A stretch of 64,000 nt of DNA, taken from NCBI GenBank assembly GCA_020137815.1, contig CM035353.1:5212733-5276732 (forward strand). Direction: 5' to 3'. Shown piece after piece: positions 23,063-34,108 of the stretch (position 1 is the first letter of the stretch; each line of letters starts with the position of its first letter). The notes beneath the pieces were generated by a model. The model had not been told where the DNA came from, searched no databases, and saw nothing but the letters and a program-made list of their open reading frames with translations. Made by a program: the position numbers and the translations under genes. The DNA is from Hormiphora californensis. Taxonomy: Eukaryota; Ctenophora; Tentaculata; Cydippida; Pleurobrachiidae.

Positions 23063-23275
23063 ACGCTGATGACAGTTTACTGGTCTTCTGACATCAACCA
23101 GTCCGAAGGAAAACCAGTCCGAAGGAAAACGACTCGAACAGAAGAGTCAGTAAAAATATTTGGGAGTCATTCTAGATCTATCATCTACTATAGAGGAGAC
23201 TGGAATTGCAGAAAGGCAATCTCTGCCCGAAACAAGAGTATGACCAATCTACTGAGGGGATATATATGGAATCTC
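23063..23275 (+). mobile_element. LINE reverse-transcriptase remnant
   Basis: One frame reads SYADDSLLVF then a stop, matching the catalytic YADD box of non-LTR reverse transcriptases. A second frame ~80 bp on reads KYLGVILDLS, the usual following motif. Two frames and stops between them show decay. Confidence 0.65.
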
Positions 23276-23281
23276 AATTGA

Positions 23282-23476
23282 CGTCCGGAACCTCTCAAAG
23301 TCCATCCGGAAAAATTTGAATGGGCCCTTGCTGAGAGGTACCCAGTCATCAAGCCGTGGATAAATGACATCGTCAACCATTTCTGGTGGGCGGCCAACAA
23401 CTGTGGTGGAGACAGAGAAGTCCTGCTGGAATTCTGTCACTCCTGCTTGCTCCACGTTATCAGAGTGCATGATTAG
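23282..23476 (+). pseudogene. Kolobok-like transposase fragment
   Basis: A 64-codon frame contains PWINDIVNHFWWAANNCGGD followed by a Leu/His-rich tail. That pattern (PW...I.NH.WW.A..CGG) resembles a segment of Kolobok-type transposases and related invertebrate proteins. The frame lies between stops and lacks the rest of the enzyme. The family call comes from memory of that motif, so it is moderate. Confidence 0.5.
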
Positions 23477-23610
23477 AGTCCTGGAAGTATAGGGTCAGCT
23501 GATCAGAAAACCGCCTGAGAAGGTGTTAAAATATGGACACCCTGCTACGACTATGAATTAAGCACGCTTTGTTGTGGCTATGAGCAAGAAGGCTGTACAG
23601 AAGGATACCG

Positions 23611-23633
23611 GCGATAGATAGATAGATAGATAG
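23611..23633. repeat. (GATA)n microsatellite
   Basis: Short GATA run. Confidence 0.9.
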
Positions 23634-23681
23634 GATACCGGCGACGTTGTTGACATTGATTACTATCGAGTCACTCTACCA

Positions 23682-23918
23682 GTGGACCGCGAGAATGGAC
23701 ACCGCTATAGCAAAGCAACAGCCTGCTATTCAATAAGAGACAAGAACATCTATGACAACTCAGAGGTCCTTGACGAGGTGTTTGATCTGTCCGTGGATGA
23801 ATATCCCGAGGAACTGCAGATCTCCCATCGAAGAAGGTTGTCGATGACTAAATCCCAGGAGACCTCTCTGACACCTTCCACGAAACTCGTTTCAGCAGAG
23901 TCTCGAATGGGCAAATGA
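23682..23918 (+). CDS. Unrecognised open frame, 78 codons
   Basis: An acidic, protein-like frame, open upstream of its first ATG to near 23640. It may belong to the Kolobok-like remnant upstream or to an unknown gene. No domain seen. Confidence 0.25.
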   Translation: MDRENGHRYSKATACYSIRDKNIYDNSEVLDEVFDLSVDEYPEELQISHRRRLSMTKSQETSLTPSTKLVSAESRMGK

Positions 23919-24057
23919 GACAACTCCATTACGTAAAGAAGATTAGAACATATATAATCAGTGAGCAGCTTTTTAAATAACCATACATTTCTTGAATTTG
24001 GGGAGAGTAAAGAAATGATTTTTAGCTCATGGACAACACCAGTATAATGAGCTATCT

Positions 24058-24477
24058 ATGGAGAGGGAGGGCAGGATTAGAGGAAGCGCTGGCCCGGATA
24101 CAGAGAGCAAGAGGGAACTCCGTGGAGGAACGGGCAGCATTAGAGGAAGCGCTGGCCCGGATACAGATCGAGCAAGAGGGAACTCCGTGGAGGAACGGGC
24201 AGCATTAGAGGAAGCGCTGGCCCGGATACAGATCGAGCAAGAGGGAACTCCGTGGAGGAACGGGCATCTGCATACCCCGACAGAGCTGCACAGATGTGCT
24301 GGTAGTGTGGAAGGAGTTGTTGTAAGTTTGCAATTGATAATTGTTTATTACACCTCGCCGTGGCCCTATATCCTTTCATTTTCTCAAATCTTAGTCTCCC
24401 TGAATTAACCCAAAACGTCTTTTGTTAGTCACGGGTCTTAGCGGGTGGGATGATCAAGGCACGGCACAAGTGTGCTT
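24058..24477 (+). CDS. Possible two-exon gene fragment over a 65-bp tandem repeat
   Basis: ATG at 24058 opens 88 codons to a consensus donor GTT|GTAAGT at 24321. A second short exon, 24429-24477, follows TTTTGTTAG and ends before another GTAAGT; it is phase 0 to phase 1 and open. Most of exon 1 is a ~65-bp repeat in three copies (about 24072-24266). The first unit is 2 bp shorter, so successive units are not all read in the same frame. I found no compatible third exon. It could be a real rapidly changing gene or chance. Confidence 0.3.
24072..24266 (+). repeat. 65-bp tandem repeat, three copies
   Basis: The unit contains GAGGAAGCGCTGGCCCGG and ends GTGGAGGAACGGGCA. The last two copies are nearly identical and the first lacks 2 bp. 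Confidence 0.9.
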
Positions 24478-24719
24478 GTAAGTTTCATTAATATGTACCT
24501 GTGTTATTATTCATTTTCTCCTGATGGATCAATCAATCTCAACAATTATTTCCCCCAACCTATTTCATACTCATTATAACAATTTAATCCTGTTTTTCCA
24601 CCAGATGTTACTATGTTATGTTTGGATGTATTTTATCTACAAATTACATTTGAGTGTGAGAACATGGGGGGCACACCTGCCAACAGCAAGAGGATAAAGG
24701 TATTATTCCCTGTTCCTAT

Positions 24720-24880
24720 TTATCCGGCTCCTGGAGGATAGGACCACCCGGCCCACGGAAAACCTCCTCCTCGCAACGGAGATCATCGCAGAGCAGGCTG
24801 TCACCCTGACCACTGTGACGAGGAAGGGACGTAGCAAGTGTGGCGTGGTGAAATCTTATTTTATTTTGGGCTCGATTTTG
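24720..24880 (+). other. Protein-like stretch, no gene model
   Basis: One frame reads ENLLLATEIIAEQAVTLTT with no clear splice sites. Possibly an exon of the fragment at 24058-24477; unproven. Confidence 0.2.
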
Positions 24881-24886
24881 TACATA

Positions 24887-25449
24887 CCGTGTGGGGCAAT
24901 AAAAATGCCCCCCCAAGTCTACCATAGTTCCAGATATCGTGGAGCGCTAAAATTTGGCACAGTAACTCTATGTGTACCAATACAGGGTAATGTGATTCGA
25001 GGAAAGAGGACATTTATCAAAGAGCTACAGATCTCATGACCAATCAGCATCGTCATCCCTCATTAGTAGCCGTGATACGTGATTCTCTACCACTTAGACC
25101 GATTCGTAATACTGAACACTCAACGATTCGGTGAAGATCACATGACCTGACTAACTTTAAGAAAGATGACACTGTGTATCTTGTGGTTGCCCAATTTAGA
25201 TGATCTTGGTCACATTGGAAAGCTAATCGATGGCCAAAGATAATTGCTTGAATTCTGGACCGAAAATATTTTTTTCTTGGAATGAATGACAATGTTCATT
25301 CCTATCAAAAAAATGAATTTTGAGCTAGAGGTCTGAAATTTTGGTCAAGTTATTTATTTGTCTCATAGAGTTACTGTACCAAATTTTAGCGCTCCAAGAT
25401 ATCTGGAAATATGGTAGACTTGGGGGGGCATTTTTATTGCCCCACACGG
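24887..25449. mobile_element. TA-flanked MITE, 563 bp
   Basis: Arms CCGTGTGGGGCAATAAAAAT pair over ~90 bp and TA flanks both ends, as in Tc1/mariner-type insertions. A lone arm of the same family lies at 9390-9421. Confidence 0.8.
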
Positions 25450-25613
25450 TATTTATGTTATTTATTCATTTTACTTTATTTCTTTCCGAGTTTTGGGTAG
25501 ACGGTTCGTGTGAGACTGGCATCACCCGCATTTAATATATTATGTAAAAACAACTTGTTTACTTCAATAATCAATAATTATTTATTAGAAATTAGGCTAC
25601 ATTAGACAATATT

Positions 25614-26163
25614 GGGGGGGTCCAGCCCTAAAAAAAGCTAAGCTAACGGCCAAAATCAGGGTACCTTTAGCTTTTTTTAGCTTTATTTAGCTTTTTTTAG
25701 CTTTTTTAAGGCTAAAAAAAGCTAAAAAAAGCTAAAAAAAGCTAAAATTGAGTTTTTAGTGGATTCATATAGGTTCGAATCCCGCTGACGCCAAATTTTT
25801 TAAACTTTTATTATAACGTTTTATAACGTTTTTTGAACTTTTTTAAAACTATTTTTATCAAATTTGAATAATATTTTTATCGAAAAAATGTCTCCAGAAA
25901 ATGGCAGTAGGGGTGGATACAGAAATTGCTATGTATGGACATAAACGGTAGATTATGGTAAAAAATGTGCAGGAAATGAACAAATGCAGTCAATAGACGT
26001 CCGGAAGGATGAAAATTTAATGGAAAAGTGTCAAGATGAATGCTGAAAAAACATAAAAAGTAGGGCTAAAAAAAGCTAAAAAAAGCTAAAAAAAGCTAAA
26101 ATAAAAAACGCTATCGACCAAAATCAGGGTACCTTTAGCTTTTTTTAGGGCTGGACCCCCCCC
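25614..26163. mobile_element. G-run-ended element with 10-bp A-tract repeats
   Basis: The ends are G runs followed by TCCAGCCCTAAAAAAAGCT, mirrored at the other side. Inside both ends are arrays of the decamer TAAAAAAAGC. AATATT lies at each flank. A lone tRNA 3'-half-like sequence (GGTTCGAATCCCGC) lies near 25770. The layout parallels 34109-35176. Confidence 0.8.
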
Positions 26164-26678
26164 AATATTACTGAAAATTTCTCAGTGTCGGGGGAATTGA
26201 TAACGTTACATTCCAGCAACCAGACCTAATCCCACTAGGTTCCACCTATGAAGAACGAACTGGCAATGACAATGGAGGTTCCTCTAACCACTAACTAGCC
26301 GACAAACAACTGCCAGTGCAGTGATTAATCATTCAATTATGAAATATCAGACATGAACACGATACACCAGCTGAAGAAAGAACCGCTTGAAGTGAAAACT
26401 CCGCTTCGATCAGAGAAAGTGTGTCGACTCATATTTCTGGACCCTATATAGAATCATGATTTTTACAGGAAAAGAGGAATTATTTGGTCACAAGAACCAA
26501 ATAAAGAAAGAGAGAGGTTCGAGCTCGATCAAGCTCAACAAGGAGAGTTCTACAGGGCTAAAGAGAGGAACGCGAGTAAAAGAGCAAATGACATGATAAA
26601 TAGGAATATACATACCCGGCATCACATTGAATATCTAATTTATTGATATTAGTCCTTCCGTAAATTCGAGGGACGGTA
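26164..26678. other. No gene recognised
   Basis: No coding signal or repeat noted. Confidence 0.35.
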
Positions 26679-27350
26679 TTATTTTTATTATTATGTCGAA
26701 ATTATGTAGACAATTATACATGGTGGCCCACGGATTAGCGAGGTGGAGACTGGAGTTTCAGCCGATTGGAATCATACTGTGACGTGATGGGACTGGCTCG
26801 AAAATCTCGGAGTTCCGAAAGTAGTTAAAGAAAATTAACCCAAATTGGTCGCCACGATATTTTATGATCGATAACTGCAGTGCCGACTGCCGAGGTAAAG
26901 GGGATCCATGAAGTATTCCCTGGTGTAAACATACTGTACTGCATATTTCATGTAATTTAAAGGTTGACAAGTAATTTGTAATGTAACCATTAATTACACG
27001 AGATGAAGATTATTTTGATGAATTATACATTGATGAGCATTGACACTCTGGTCACAATTAGTATTTAAACTTGCTCTAGATCTCTCTCCATCATAAATTC
27101 ACATGGAAGACCAAGAGACTAAATAATGCTAAGAATTTTAAGAAGTATGGTTTATGAAACACTGTCACTGAACAGTGAAACAAGAAAACAACAGTGCCAC
27201 TCAGAGAAACATGAGATATTTCAGTTTTAACGGCGGGAAAGGAGCAGAGACCACGGCGTGCAACTCTCAGAGCACGCCATATCGATGCGTACTGCGCGCA
27301 CTCACAATACAGAGAGAAGGTCGGCGCGTTACAGCTGGTCGGGCTAGGTC
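26679..27350. repeat. Segmental duplication block A, copy 1
   Basis: Matches 28941-29590 over ~650 bp with small indels; both end GGTCGGGCTAGGTC. No protein family recognised in it. Confidence 0.85.
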
Positions 27351-27405
27351 TCTATTATAATTTGGAGATGAACGTCGAAGTGGTCGTTCGTTCAGCGGTA
27401 TCTAA

Positions 27406-27657
27406 GCGACAGACTGCTCCTTCATAAAACACTTCATATGACCAAAGCTGTAAAGCTGCTGTTCACACTTTTGGAACTTCCAATGGATGTTTGTTAATAT
27501 TTTCGAATGACTTTTAACATGCCAGTCCCCATAGTTACCAATTCAGTTGCCATGGCAACCGTGTTATTGCCTTGAAAGGGGCGAAAAGAACCACCCGGCG
27601 AAGCCGGGTGGGTTATGAAAAGGCCCTAATTTGAGGCGCACCCAATGGGTGCGCTAG
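27406..27657. repeat. Segmental duplication block C, copy 1
   Basis: Matches 28695-28940. Contains the hairpins CACCCGGCGAAGCCGGGTG and GCGCACCCAATGGGTGCGC. Confidence 0.85.
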
Positions 27658-28310
27658 TGGTACTAGATTTGGATTGTAATGGCCATTGAAAAACTTAATT
27701 TAATGGGATGAAAAAGTAACAGGGACCTATCCATGGCAAATTACCTACATTCTCAATACCTCACTTACTCAGGTCTCAGGGTATATATTCTGTTTAAAAG
27801 TCAACGGATTTAAACTATAATAAGCGCACTAACATCGAACGCGAAGTGTGTTGTTATAAGCATCACGGTGACATAACTATAAGGAAATGATACCCTATAT
27901 TGACCAAAGCAAAATCGGTTGCTTGAGAAGGGGGCTAAATTGGCTCAAAATGATAACACAATTACCATATAACTGTGGGGGTGAGAACTTTCAACTTTGT
28001 CCTAATAGAAAATAGAACCGCGGGGCTTTAACAGAATACGTCAAAGAAAGTAAAATAACAAAAGCGGCCGTATTCTTATATAGTTGCGAAAAGCTTCGTT
28101 TGATCGATCGAAGGGATTGCGGCAACCATGTGCCCTATATTTCTTTCATGGTAACATCACAAACATCGCGTGGAGTTGCTAAATAGTAAATAGAACCGGG
28201 TATATTTATAGCCATTACTATTATACTGAAAGTGGAAAGTATATACCCTACTATTGTTTCAAGCGAACATGTAACCACAGGGCCAAATCACACCAAACGA
28301 ATTTCTAGTC
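27658..28310. other. No gene recognised
   Basis: AT-rich; no convincing frame. Confidence 0.35.
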
Positions 28311-28452
28311 TCTATTATAATTTGGAGATGAACGTCGTGGTCGAAGTCGTTCGTTCAGTGCATTTCTACGGAAAAGATAGAACAAATTTACAATGTCATG
28401 TTATACAACATCTCGCATAATAGATAGAAATAGGTTATACTAATAACGTGAT

Positions 28453-28689
28453 TTATAAAAGGAATAGAGGTACTAAATTCATATCTATTAGATCAGGATA
28501 GAATGGGAGAGACCCTCGGTAGCCTCGAATTTGAATTAGTACTGATTTGAGGATGCAAAATGATAATCGTAATCTAATGTATCTAATGGCGTCATTGTAG
28601 CTTTGTTTTGACTTAACCGAGTACAGGCCAGCCAGACGCTTGTAGAACCGCTCTGCTTCTGGTCCGAATGTTCCGATTGTTGAGAACAC
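28453..28689 (-). pseudogene. Retroelement-derived fragment
   Basis: A minus-strand frame includes FYKRLAGLYSVKSKQSYNDA and RLRLSFCILKSVLIQIRG. This resembles the tail found after the RT region of many invertebrate retrotransposon polyproteins (RLSFSLLRSAI...RG pattern). No catalytic motifs are present. Family call is from pattern memory only. Confidence 0.45.
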
Positions 28690-28694
28690 CAGTG

Positions 28695-28940
28695 GCGACA
28701 GACTGCTCCTTCATAAAATACTTTATGTGACCAAAGCTGCAAAGCTGTTATTCACACTTTTGGGAGTTTGTGATTATTTTCAAACAACTTTTAGCGGTTC
28801 AGTCTTCATGGGTAGTGGGTACCGATACAGTTGCCATGGCAACAGTAAAATGGTGTCAAATGGGCAAAAAAGGGTCACCCGGTGAAGCCGGGTGGGTTGT
28901 CGAAACCCCTTACTTGAGGCGCACCCGGTGGGTGCGCTAG
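28695..28940. repeat. Segmental duplication block C, copy 2
   Basis: Directly abuts block A copy 2 at 28941. In the first locus block A comes before block C, with a 27-bp piece between them that also recurs at 28309-28337. Confidence 0.85.
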
Positions 28941-29590
28941 TTATTTTTATTATTATGTCGAAATTATGTAGACAATTATACATGGTGGCCCACGGATTAG
29001 CGAGGTGGAGACTGGAGGACTCGGAGTTTCAACCGATTGGAATCATACTGTGACGTGATGGGACTGGCTCGAAAATCTCGGAGTTCCGAAAGTAGTTAAA
29101 GAAAATTAACCCAAATTGGTCGCCACGATATTTTATGATCGATAACTGTAGTGCAGAGGTAAAAGGGATCCATGAAGTGTTCCCTACATACTCTACTGTA
29201 TTATAATCCTGATCAGATCTCATTAATTACACGAGATGAAGATTATTTTGGTGAATTATACATATAATTAACAACGATGAGCATTGTCACAATTAGTATT
29301 TAAACTTGCTCTAGATCTCTCTCCATCATAAATTCACATGGAAGACCAAGCGACTAAATAATGCTAAGAATTTAAGAAGTGTGGTTTACGAAACACTGCC
29401 ACTGAACAGTTGCAGTGAAACAAGAAAACAACAGTGCCACTCAGAGAAACATGAGATATTTCAGTTTGAACGGCGGGAAAGGAGCAGAGACCACGGCGTG
29501 CAACTCTCAGAGCACGCCATATCGATGCGTACTGCGCGCACTCACAATACAGAGAGAAGGTCGGCGCGTTACAGCTGGTCGGGCTAGGTC
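28941..29590. repeat. Segmental duplication block A, copy 2
   Basis: Matches 26679-27350; see that entry. Confidence 0.85.
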
Positions 29591-30181
29591 AAAGTGGGAC
29601 AGAAGTTGGGCCACATGGGAAGAGATGAAAACATTGTGGCCAGCAAGTTCGAACAATTGGGACTCCTACAAGAAGGAAGTGGCGTTTAAAAAATAATTTC
29701 CAGTAATTATCGTTACCAACATCTCCGAACATGACTGTTGCATGCAGGACAGACTGCACAAAGAGTCAACCCCTAGTGAACACCTTAAAATCCACTACAG
29801 GACTAATCAACATTAATGCCACTGTGAAATTTGGTTCTCTTGGAAAGTCCGATGGTAAGACACAGAAGAGGAAGAACCTGGGATGAACTGCTATCCCTGT
29901 TTCCTGATAAAGACTGGCAGGGGGAGATACGGAACCAGGCACAAAGTGGCCTAAGGCCGTTTTCAGGGAAGTGAGGGGTGGGCACCCCCACACCCCCCGG
30001 TAGATCCACCCCTGGGGAGAAGTGACAAGAAGATATGCTGTGGATCTCCTACAGAGGCGAAGACCAGTCTGCTGGAGGGATGGGCGCCACAGCTGCCCCC
30101 ACTGGACCTTCCTACACTCAGGCCCCTTGTAATCACGGGCGACCTGCGAGAGAGATGTTATGGAGGTGGAGACTAACATGA
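29591..30181. other. No gene recognised
   Basis: Protein-like text at 29590-29690 and a G/C-rich stretch at 29970-30020. May hold upstream exons of the gene at 30182-30720; none is clear. Confidence 0.3.
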
Positions 30182-30720
30182 AGGAGGCAATGAATTGATT
30201 GGGGGCACATATGATGGAGAAATAACAGTGGCCAATGTAAGTTGTAGTCTATAGATTATCAGTGCTAACTGCTAAGTAGTATTCACAATCCACATTAAAT
30301 TCTCAAGTGAAATTACAGAAAACCTAATTTGTCTTTCTTCAGATCTCAGAACACTTTACTGTGAAGGAGCCCGGGAGAGATTTGATACAGTTCTGGTGCA
30401 GTGCCCATGTAATGCAGGCGATTTTGGACAAAGCCCTGGCCCCACATGGACTCATCGTGGCTAGTCTTAAGACAATAGATCAGGTGCCAGAGTTCTACAG
30501 GTAAATATGTAAGACCTAGACAGTTTCATTAGACATGATCAGTGATCCCTTGACCTTGTCATTACCAATTCGTCATTATTAACATAGATTATAACTCATA
30601 ACTCTCTCTAATCTCTATCTCCCACTCCAATAGGACGTCCTCTGCAAATCTGAAGGAGCTGCTAGCCCACCTCCTCCGTCATCGTACAGCGTCGGTTGAG
30701 CGCTATGACGGAGCACAACG
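30182..30720 (+). CDS. Partial spliced gene, unrecognised
   Basis: Two internal exons have good splice sites and matching phases. Exon 30343-30500 follows TTTGTCTTTCTTCAG and ends TACAG|GTAAAT; exon 30634-30720 follows CCACTCCAATAG and ends AACG|GTACC. Read together they give one open frame with the stretches KEPGRDLIQFWCSAHVMQAI and HRTASVERYDGAQR. An upstream exon ending GCCAAT|GTAAGT at 30236 is in phase; its 5' edge (about 30182) is uncertain. I do not recognise the family and found neither the start nor the terminal exon. The introns are about 100-130 bp, like those of the GPCR gene near 46 kb. Confidence 0.6.
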
Positions 30721-30913
30721 GTACCATTTATTTTCCCTTTTTTCCAATCTGCCCTTTGATTTTACCCTCTGTTTTAATCTACTCAAAGAAAGGTTACCCT
30801 ATTGCAATATATATCGTCAATACTAATATTGGTAACAAGCAAGAGGAAGTACTCTAGCAGCTCTCACTTCTTCACAATCGCCATACAATACGTTTTTAGT
30901 GCACTTGACTGCC

Positions 30914-31195
30914 ATGTTGATGTTGCCGTGTTTTCTCTTACTTCTACAAGTAGTCAATACCACCAACCCTGCTACTAAAGTGTGTGATATTGATCAATGC
31001 AGGAAATTATTCACACCTGGAGAACCTCTACCGGCGGGATCCCTAACCAATGGAAGCGTACTGATACCTGTAGGTGACAGATGCAGTATCGAGCTACATG
31101 TTACAACAAGTACCTATATGTTACTACTACTACTAGTAGTAGTAGTACCTATATGTTCCTCCGGTTATACATGGACAATTCGAAGGCATATCTGA
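30914..31195 (+). CDS. Candidate secreted/membrane protein start
   Basis: ATG at 30914 opens with MLMLPCFLLLLQVVN, a clear signal peptide, then a short ectodomain with Cys residues and two N-glycosylation sequons, then a hydrophobic stretch (YMLLLLLVVVVPICSSG) before the stop. A possible donor, CTGTAG|GTGACA, near 31073 could instead splice the ectodomain to downstream exons. It starts 193 bp beyond the gene ending at 30720 and could be a separate gene. Family unknown. Confidence 0.4.
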   Translation: MLMLPCFLLLLQVVNTTNPATKVCDIDQCRKLFTPGEPLPAGSLTNGSVLIPVGDRCSIELHVTTSTYMLLLLLVVVVPICSSGYTWTIRRHI

Positions 31196-31571
31196 CATAT
31201 AACAATTTTAAACTGTCCTATAGCTATTTACCTATAATCTATATACAATGATACAAATATATTCATACAAACCGCATTGGTGTTTTAGCAGAAAATGGCG
31301 AAAAGATACCAGTCCTTAAAATACAGCTATGATAAGCAGCACCACAAATGTGATGAACCACCACCAAGAAAGCTTTGAGTATAAATTGGTTGGGTATCGT
31401 ATTAAAAATTATTACACTGAATATTACGTACACACGGCCAACATGGTCTTTAACCATATAAGCCTCATATTGTAAGTCCTTTATGGAGCGTAGAGTCCTA
31501 CTTCAATTCCGAAAGCGTGAACTGTGAAGATTCATGATTTTGTAGGTTAATTCTGATTTATTTTGTAGTGG
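31196..31571. other. No gene recognised
   Basis: AT-rich, no convincing frame. Confidence 0.4.
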
Positions 31572-31573
31572 TA

Positions 31574-32401
31574 CAGTCGGACCCCGATTTAACGGCACCC
31601 TCGGGGGAAAGGATTTTGTCCGTTAAAGTAAAACTTAGTGGATGAACGGGGAGTACCACCAGGACCATTGGTATAGGTATCGAAAATTTCCAATTCTGTC
31701 TCGTTCATTAGTTATGACGTAATATGTTCATTATTTCAACTTTCATAAAATTGCTCTACAGAAAAATCTGTGCATTGTGGATTGAAATGGATGCTCGCAT
31801 CGTGTTCAGCGTCAAAAAATAGTCGGGGTACCAAATTTTGGTGTCTCTACCTTGTCTGTGACGCGAGATATTGACAAATATAAAAAACGACCAAAGTGGG
31901 AGAAAGAGAGTTTGTTACTTTTGGGTGGCGCGCACAAACAACTAGCACCCAAAAGTAACAATCTCTCTCTCACCCATTTTGGTCGTTTTTGATAATTAAC
32001 GATATCTCGCGTCACAGACAAGGTAGAGACACCAAAATTTGGTACCCCGACTATTTTTTGACGCTGAACACGATGCGAGCATCCATTTCAATCCACAATG
32101 CACAGATTTTTCTGTAGAGCAATTTTATGAAAGTTGAAATAATGAACATATTACGTCACAACTAATGAACGAGACAGAATTGGAAATTTTCGATACCGTA
32201 CCAATGGTCCTGGTGGTACTCCCCGTTCATCCACTAAGTTTTGTGAGAAAACACGGCGCGCCACTCTTACTTTAAATCGGGGTGTCCGCTAAAATCTAAA
32301 TCGGGGTCAAATAATGTTAATTTCCCATATCGGGGGAAGATTATGCTGCCGTTAAATCGGGGTGCCGCTAAATCGGGGGCCGTTAAATCGGGGTCCGACT
32401 G
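31574..32401. mobile_element. Pogo-like MITE, 828 bp, with nested palindrome
   Basis: Same TA-flanked CAGTCGGACCCCGATTTA ends as 2022-2120. The right part repeats TAAATCGGGG several times. The interior is filled by a ~610-bp inverted repeat (31632-32240). Confidence 0.85.
31632..32240. mobile_element. 609-bp palindromic element nested in pogo-like MITE
   Basis: Arms AACTTAGTGGATGAACGGGG pair over ~290 bp to a centre near 31935. Contains GATATCTCGCGTCACAG. No coding capacity. Confidence 0.9.
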
Positions 32402-32405
32402 TACT

Positions 32406-32877
32406 GTTTTATTGATTCATTTTGTTTTTAAAGAACATGTACATACTGTTATTGCAACATCAACTTTTTAAAACTTTTCTTTTAGTTCTCTTTTTGGACA
32501 AAAACTGTGAATCTTTATATCGTGTGACGTATCTGTGTGTTTTTTGCATTTTAACATCTTTTACACAACCCCTGGTCTTAATCCCTGTATATTTTAATTG
32601 TATTTTCCCCGCCCGTATGCCTTTTTACAAACACAATAAACATCTTCTATAGGATAACACATATACCTAATATTTCATTTCCATTTTTTGTCATCTTTAG
32701 AAAGATCTTTCTTTCGTCAAAAAACATCTTTTTCTGAGTACTGGTAAATCTTTGTTTTTCATCTTTTGAATGTTGTCAGTATTTTATTATTTGATTGTAC
32801 ACTGTATGCATTTCGGAATTTGTTGGTTTGTTAGAATCGTGTCTAGTTTGTCCCAGACCCCAGTTGCATACTGTTTT
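32406..32877. other. No gene recognised
   Basis: AT-rich; one 76-codon frame (32422-32652) without features. Confidence 0.35.
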
Positions 32878-32885
32878 GTGTCCAG

Positions 32886-33696
32886 TAGGGTGTGCTATTT
32901 TTCCAATTCCTAATTTAATTCAAAATTTCACTTGGTATCATGTTAAATGAGCTCCTACGATCATTCTAAAACATTTTATCACAAAGTTTTGGCTCTACCA
33001 TGGCCCAATTACGTTGGCACGAGCTATGCCCATATATGGGCATATTCATTTCAAAAAGTCTGTTTTAGGGCGATATTTTGAACAAAACACACATATCAAT
33101 TGTCTCGTGACAACTTATACAACTGTTACTTTCAGTTTAAGCCTTCAGATATCCACTTTATGAACAAAAATAAAAAATTTCTCCCTTTTTTTTTCTTGCT
33201 AATTTTACCAACTTGCAGAATCGTGGGGACGAATTTTAATTTTTTTAGTTTTTTCTTGGTGGAAAGCAAATTTCGGTTGTAATCGACTAATTTTGGCCTG
33301 CGGAACACGATCCCGTTCATGAAAAAGCTCTCAAAATTGAAGAACATGTCCAAAATGAACATTTTTTGTCAAAAATGAACATTTTTAGGTCAAAAATGAA
33401 CTTTAGCATCATTTAATGATGCATATCAATTCCTGTCAGTTTCGAGGTGCTGAACACGATCCTGAACATAAAAAGTTGATATCAAGAACATGTCAAAAAC
33501 TGGTGAAAACCACACATATTTCCCTGTTTTTACCATTTTTCGGTTAAAAACTACACTTTTTAAATCGCGATGCCAACGTAACTGACAAACACTATTTTGA
33601 TTCTGTTTTGCTGATGTGATAGAGAATTGTCCATAGTTTCACATTAGCTAGATACTGAATGGCCTAGTCGAAAAAAAATTGAAATAGCACACCCTA
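32886..33696. mobile_element. hAT-like non-autonomous element, 811 bp
   Basis: Ends TAGGGTGTGCTATTT and its inverse are flanked by an exact 8-bp duplication, GTGTCCAG, at 32878-32885 and 33697-33704. Eight-base duplications and TAGGG-type ends are hallmarks of hAT elements. No transposase frame inside. Confidence 0.9.
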
Positions 33697-33929
33697 GTGT
33701 CCAGTGTGGAGGAGACAGAACACAGCAACATTGCCCATGAAAGGAAATATTTGGGCAATAACCTCCGAAGAAAACCATTGTCAAGGAGGAGGTTGCAAAA
33801 CGTATCCAGATTGAGCCATTCTAATTTAAAATTCTAATTTCACTTTAAATTCGATATTTGTCATTATTTTCATAAATGCCGAAAGATGTGAATAATATGG
33901 AGCATATCTAACGTGAAATGTGAGAAGTA

Positions 33930-34108
33930 CAGGTTACACATGTGATATCCTGTTCTGTGAATGTTCAGAATATCATCATCTGGGCAGACAATTGCACTGC
34001 CTAGAATAAAAACTGGACGTTTTTCTGTACCCTGGCTGCCTACTGTGCGGAAGAAAAGGTAGGACTCGAGGTGATAACGATAAAATACTCTGAACCGGGC
34101 CATACTTT
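33930..34108 (+). pseudogene. Transposase-like pseudogene, copy 1, middle part
   Basis: One frame gives WADNCTA, a stop where Gln is expected, then NKNW. This is the DNC.GQNKN box of a widespread invertebrate transposase-like family. It breaks at 34108, where the element at 34109-35176 is inserted, and resumes at 35177. Confidence 0.7.
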
